NCBI RefSeq assembly: GCF_900156105.1
Contig: NZ_FTMS01000015.1
Coordinates: 42,425-106,424, forward strand
Origin: Alkalispirochaeta americana
Lineage (GTDB): Bacteria > Spirochaetota > Spirochaetia > DSM-27196 > Alkalispirochaetaceae
Length of the DNA stretch: 64,000 nucleotides
Reading direction: 5' to 3'
This document shows, one piece after another, positions 60,654-64,000 of this stretch; the stretch's first letter is position 1, and the number at the start of each line of letters is the position of its first letter. The notes below the pieces were generated by a model. It had not been told where the DNA came from, ran no database searches, and was given only the letters and a program-made list of their open reading frames with translations. The position numbers were made by a program, and so were the translations under genes.

Positions 60654-61961
60654 ATGATTTTTTTCAGACGATTGATGGTTGCAGCCCTGGCTGTAACGGT
60701 CTCGGCGGGAGTGGTCTTTGCCGGCGGAGGGCAGGAAAAGGAAGACGACGGAACCGTAAAACTCGAGATTTTCCATTATCTTGACCTGGCCGATAACACG
60801 GAGACAGAGAACTTCCATGCCGTGGTCCGGGCCTTTCAGGAAAAACACCCCGAGATCAGACTCGAGTTTGATTATCTCTTCGACGAAGCCTTTCATAACA
60901 AGCTTCAGGCTATGGCCGTTGCCCGACAACTGCCGGACGTGATGTTTCTCTGGCCCGACAAACGCACCGGCCACGTCACCGGATCCGGCCTGATCAAGGA
61001 TTTGCGTCCCTGGATCGAACCGGTACGCGACCAGTTTGCTCCGGCGGCCCTGGTTCCCCAGGGACCGAACGGAGAGATCTGGGAACTGCCCGAGCAGATT
61101 ACCACCACTCACGTGATGTACACCAACGACCGCCTTCTGGAGGAACTGGGCCTTTCCTTTCCGGAGACCCTGGAAGAGCTGATCGCCCAGGGTGAGGTGA
61201 TTCGTGCTGCGGGGTACACTCCCATCGCCATGGATAACGGTGGTGGTTGGCAGATGCAGAGCACCCTCCTGAGCACTCTGGTTGAGCGGACCGGCGGAAG
61301 AGCGTGGCTTGAACGTGCTGCGGCCGGCCGGGGAGCAGCCTTCACAGATTCCCAGTTTGTACGGGCTCTGGAAGTTATACAGCGTCTGTTCCAGGAGGAA
61401 ATGTTCTCACCGGGCCTTAACCAGGCGGAATACGGTCAGGCCATGACCGACTTTGTGAACGACCGGGCTGTCTACTTCATTGACGGAGGATGGCGCACAA
61501 GAAACCTGGCCACGGAACTCACACCAGAGCAGCAGAAAACAACGTCCTACAATGTATTCCCCCGACTCTCCAACGAGCAGGGAGCGCCCGGAGCCACATC
61601 GATCGTCCCGGGAACGGGTCACGGCATGAATGCCAATCTCTCCGGTGAGAAGGCTGATGCTGCCTGGACCTGGATCTACTTCTTTGCCGGACCCGAAGGA
61701 TCCCGGATTAAGGCAGAGCAGGGATGGGTTCCCGCTGTCGTGGGCATTCTCGACGACAACGCCCCTCTGATGACACGAAAACTGGCCGATTTTCTCGCCG
61801 TTACTCCCGGGGGCTATGTGATTGACTCCATTATGGACGCTGAAGGAATGTCAATTCTTCAACCAGCCCTTCAGGAAATGATGTTCGGTGCAATTTCTCC
61901 CGAAGAGGCGGCCCGGCGCTACGAGAACTGGGTAGCCGCTAACGATTCGAGCCGGCGCTGA
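60654..61961 (+). CDS. ABC sugar-binding protein (CUT1 type)
   Basis: A 435-residue extracellular solute-binding protein. Signal MIFFRRLMVAALAVTVSAGVVFAGGGQEKE has no lipobox Cys, with the same FAGGxQEK end as the protein at 1730-4405. The mature part is a two-lobed type I binding protein (FHAVVRAFQEKHPEIRLEFDYLFDEAFHNKLQAMAVARQLPDVMFLWPD, then YTPIAMDNGGGWQMQ). It supplies oligosaccharide to the permeases that follow. ATG with AGGGAGG at 6 nt. No ATPase gene in the window; CUT1 systems often share a common MsmK-like ATPase. Confidence 0.92.
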   Translation: MIFFRRLMVAALAVTVSAGVVFAGGGQEKEDDGTVKLEIFHYLDLADNTETENFHAVVRAFQEKHPEIRLEFDYLFDEAFHNKLQAMAVARQLPDVMFLWPDKRTGHVTGSGLIKDLRPWIEPVRDQFAPAALVPQGPNGEIWELPEQITTTHVMYTNDRLLEELGLSFPETLEELIAQGEVIRAAGYTPIAMDNGGGWQMQSTLLSTLVERTGGRAWLERAAAGRGAAFTDSQFVRALEVIQRLFQEEMFSPGLNQAEYGQAMTDFVNDRAVYFIDGGWRTRNLATELTPEQQKTTSYNVFPRLSNEQGAPGATSIVPGTGHGMNANLSGEKADAAWTWIYFFAGPEGSRIKAEQGWVPAVVGILDDNAPLMTRKLADFLAVTPGGYVIDSIMDAEGMSILQPALQEMMFGAISPEEAARRYENWVAANDSSRR

Positions 61962-62035
61962 TCCAACAGGCTGACACTTTCCTGCCCGCAGGCTTCGAGC
62001 CGGCGGGCAGGATTTTCACAGGGAGATCTTATTAG

Positions 62036-62923
62036 ATGACAAGCAAGACAGAAAAACGCTGGAGCTATGCTATTCTGGTGGGACCAGCGGTCTTAATTTA
62101 CGCCACGGTGATCCTTTTCCCGATCATCTTCAGTTTTTCTCTCAGTTTCACCCGCTGGAGCGGTTTTGGAACTCCCGAATGGATCGGCCTGGGGAACTAT
62201 ACCCGCATGATGGTGGACCCGGTGTTCCGCATAGGATTGAGGAACAACCTCCTGATCGTGGTGGTCTCCGTTTTCGGGCAAATCCCCTTTGGTTTTATTC
62301 TCGCCTATATTGTCTATCGCAAAATAGTAGGGGGACATCAGTTTTTTGAGACCATGATTTTTCTTCCGATCACCGTTTCGGCGATCGTCGTTGCAAAGTT
62401 GTGGAATCAGATTTTTTCCCCCGCCGGTGTGGTTACCCAGTTAGTCCGCATTGTGCAAGATAACCCGCGGTACGTCTTTTCCATCTTTGAGAATCGGGAC
62501 TTTGCCATTGTTCCCATTTTAGGTGTCATTCTTTGGTATTACACAGGAATATATATGGTCATTTTTCTGGCAAATTTGAACAAGATATCTCCCGATGTGA
62601 TCGAGGCCTCCGTAATGGACGGTGCCAAGGAACACCAGATATTATTCCGAGTGATTCTGCCTCAAATGACGAATATCGTCTTTACCACCGCCGTTTTTGC
62701 AATCGCCGGAAGCCTGAAGAGTTTCGACCTCGTCTTTGCCATGACGGGTGGCGGTCCGGCCCATTACACCGAGGTAATAGCAATCTACATGTATTTTAAT
62801 ACCTTCCGTTATTACAACTACGGCTACGGCAGCGCCATATCAATAATGATCGTCTTTCTGAGTCTTGGAATGATTTCTGTCCTCATGACGATCTCTCGCA
62901 GATTCGAACGGAAGTACGAATAA
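62036..62923 (+). CDS. ABC sugar permease, MalF-type
   Basis: A 295-residue permease with six TM segments. The EAA motif near the C-terminal part is VIEASVMDGAKEHQILFRVILPQMTNIVF. Works with the next permease and the binding protein to import sugar. ATG 62036 preceded by AGGGAGATC. The gene contains fewer GC-rich codons than the neighbouring GH genes. Confidence 0.93.
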   Translation: MTSKTEKRWSYAILVGPAVLIYATVILFPIIFSFSLSFTRWSGFGTPEWIGLGNYTRMMVDPVFRIGLRNNLLIVVVSVFGQIPFGFILAYIVYRKIVGGHQFFETMIFLPITVSAIVVAKLWNQIFSPAGVVTQLVRIVQDNPRYVFSIFENRDFAIVPILGVILWYYTGIYMVIFLANLNKISPDVIEASVMDGAKEHQILFRVILPQMTNIVFTTAVFAIAGSLKSFDLVFAMTGGGPAHYTEVIAIYMYFNTFRYYNYGYGSAISIMIVFLSLGMISVLMTISRRFERKYE

Positions 62924-62932
62924 GGAGCACCC

Positions 62933-63784
62933 ATGAGCAGCACATCCTTGACACGACAGAAAGATCTGGTCGCCTGGAGGGTTTTCTCCTACATTTTCAT
63001 GGTGGCCTTCACGATCCTTACGGTGGCGCCCCTGGTATGGCTTTTTTACAGCTCCCTGAAACCGCACCCTGAAATTGTACGGAATATCTTTGCGCTCCCC
63101 CGAAGCATTCACACCGCAAACTATACCGTGGCCTGGGAACGAGGCCGACTGGGAATACTGATCGCAAACAGCGTCTTCTACGCCGTCACCGCGACAACGA
63201 TAACAGTGATCCTGGCTCTTTCAGCCGGATACGGGCTTGCCAAATTTCAGTACCGGATCTCATCGCTTATCTATACCTTCTTTATCATGGGATTACTGGT
63301 CACGGCGCACTCCGTTCTGGTTCCTCTCTTTGTAATGGAAACGCGCATGGGAATCGCCGATACACGACTGGGAGTGCTGTTGCCCTACGTGGGATTTGGG
63401 CTGCCCTTTATGATCTATCTGGCGACTTCCTATATCCGGGGCATTCCGGGGGCCGTGGAAGAGTCTGCCCGCATCGACGGGGCGTCCTATCTGCAGATTT
63501 TCTGGCACGTTATCCGCCCCATTTCTGCTCCAGTGGTGGCCACCATGACGATTTTTGCGTTTTTGGCAAACTGGAACGAGTTTGTCTTTGTCTTTGTTCT
63601 CACGAGCCGACAATCCCTGCGAAGTCTGCCCGTGGGGGTCAACGCCTTTGCCGGGGGGATGTCCCGTGACTACGGGTTGCTCTTTGCAGCTCTGGTGATA
63701 GCAACAATCCCTATGATCGTTTTTTATATCTTCTTTCACGAACATCTGAAAAGAGGTTTTGCAGCAGGAGCGGTCAAGGAATAG
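62933..63784 (+). CDS. ABC sugar permease, MalG-type
   Basis: A 283-residue permease with six TM segments; EAA motif AVEESARIDGASYLQIFWHVIRPISAPVVAT. Starts 9 bp after malF-like with AAGGAG at 7 nt. Completes the importer pair. C-terminus KRGFAAGAVKE is the usual MalG ending (F-x-x-G-x-x-x-G-A-V-K-G). Confidence 0.94.
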   Translation: MSSTSLTRQKDLVAWRVFSYIFMVAFTILTVAPLVWLFYSSLKPHPEIVRNIFALPRSIHTANYTVAWERGRLGILIANSVFYAVTATTITVILALSAGYGLAKFQYRISSLIYTFFIMGLLVTAHSVLVPLFVMETRMGIADTRLGVLLPYVGFGLPFMIYLATSYIRGIPGAVEESARIDGASYLQIFWHVIRPISAPVVATMTIFAFLANWNEFVFVFVLTSRQSLRSLPVGVNAFAGGMSRDYGLLFAALVIATIPMIVFYIFFHEHLKRGFAAGAVKE

Positions 63785-63803
63785 GCCTCTCTTCGAGGGG
63801 GTG

Positions 63804-63834
63804 ACACACCGGGGAGAAGGTCTCTCCGGTGTGT
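63804..63834 (+). terminator. Hairpin after the ABC operon
   Basis: ACACACCGG/CCGGTGTGT arms extended inward by five more pairs (one G-U), 3-nt loop, 20 bp after the last stop. No T-run follows. Confidence 0.6.
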
Positions 63835-63840
63835 TGCGCC

Positions 63841-63878
63841 GGCCTGGCATGTCTGGCCTGGCATGTCTGGCCTGGCAG
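63841..63878. repeat. Tandem 14-bp repeat
   Basis: GGCCTGGCATGTCT occurs twice in tandem (63841-63868) and a third partial copy follows; related GTCTGGCGTG/CCTGTCTG fragments continue to about 63905. Confidence 0.85.
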
Positions 63879-63935
63879 ACGTGTCTGGCGTGATTGGCCT
63901 GTCTGCGGTGTTTGTCAACAAAGAAGTCACCTGAA

Positions 63936-64000
63936 TTACGCCGCTCTTTGATGGATCAGGCGCCTGGTTTCCTGTGATGGGTTCAGGAATACCACTCGCC
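63936..64000 (-). CDS. Possible C-terminus of a gene entering from the right edge
   Basis: On the minus strand one frame reads ...VVFLNPSQETRRLIHQRAA and ends at TAA 63936-63938. Only 20 or so residues are visible. It is the most gene-like of the six frames here, but too short to identify or to be sure. Confidence 0.3.
   Translation of the reverse strand, partial: RVVFLNPSQETRRLIHQRAA

Noticed and set aside
63736..63930. 64-codon minus-strand frame at the right end
   Set aside because: Covers the terminator hairpin and the 14-bp repeat; its apparent protein is the repeat read through.
1..64000. CRISPR arrays, insertion sequences, prophage or integrase genes
   Set aside because: No spaced direct repeats of suitable length, no transposase, integrase or phage structural motifs in any frame with gene-like features.

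Overview
The window looks like a stretch of chromosome from a free-living spirochaete, probably Spirochaetaceae of the Alkalispirochaeta/Spirochaeta kind. This is inferred from gene content: a short divergent ParC next to ParE, a McsA-McsB-ClpC cluster, several small conserved proteins I associate with spirochaetes, PEGA and OmpA envelope proteins, and a glpK/glpA/glpB-like/DUF1667 cluster. There is no rRNA, CRISPR array, prophage or insertion sequence. GC content is fairly high and even, and most of the sequence is housekeeping and envelope chromosome.

Layout. 1-10 kb: end of acetate kinase, type III pantothenate kinase, a large Ig-repeat/OmpA envelope protein, a DUF2161 nuclease-like protein with an MFS transporter, and topoisomerase IV (parE-parC). 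10.4-15.6 kb: a lipoprotein, a glutaredoxin-like protein with a ferredoxin-thioredoxin reductase-like protein, an alarmone synthetase fused to TPRs, an AI-2E-family permease, and radC. 15.6-19.8 kb: mcsA-mcsB-clpC, in which McsB has lost its catalytic residues. 19.9-27.9 kb: a LolCDE-type lipoprotein exporter, ftsY, a PEGA protein, and prfB with its programmed +1 frameshift. 28-34.3 kb: a hemolysin III protein, then glycerol use (glpK divergent from a three-gene glycerol-3-phosphate dehydrogenase operon) and tRNA-Pro(GGG). 34.3-45.3 kb: an antiporter with a Usp domain, a chromate transporter gene broken by an in-frame TGA, envelope proteins, a three-gene two-component cluster, an ArsR regulator and a cupredoxin. 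45.5-53.6 kb: a chemoreceptor, a VWA lipoprotein with an OmpA protein, transporters and regulators. 53.7-64 kb: a sugar locus with GH20, GH1 and GH2 hydrolases divergent from a ROK repressor and an ABC sugar importer, with a perfect 18-bp palindrome at the shared control region.

The observation that cuts across the window is promoter placement. At least a dozen transcription-unit heads have no Shine-Dalgarno sequence and carry a -10 hexamer only 5-10 nt before the start codon, several with a good -35 at 17-18 bp. Their transcripts should begin at or within a few bases of the start codon, that is, be leaderless or nearly so. Genes inside operons mostly keep ordinary ribosome binding sites. The other main points of interest are the pseudo-arginine-kinase McsB, the interrupted chrA, and the repeated half-sites between glpK and glpA.
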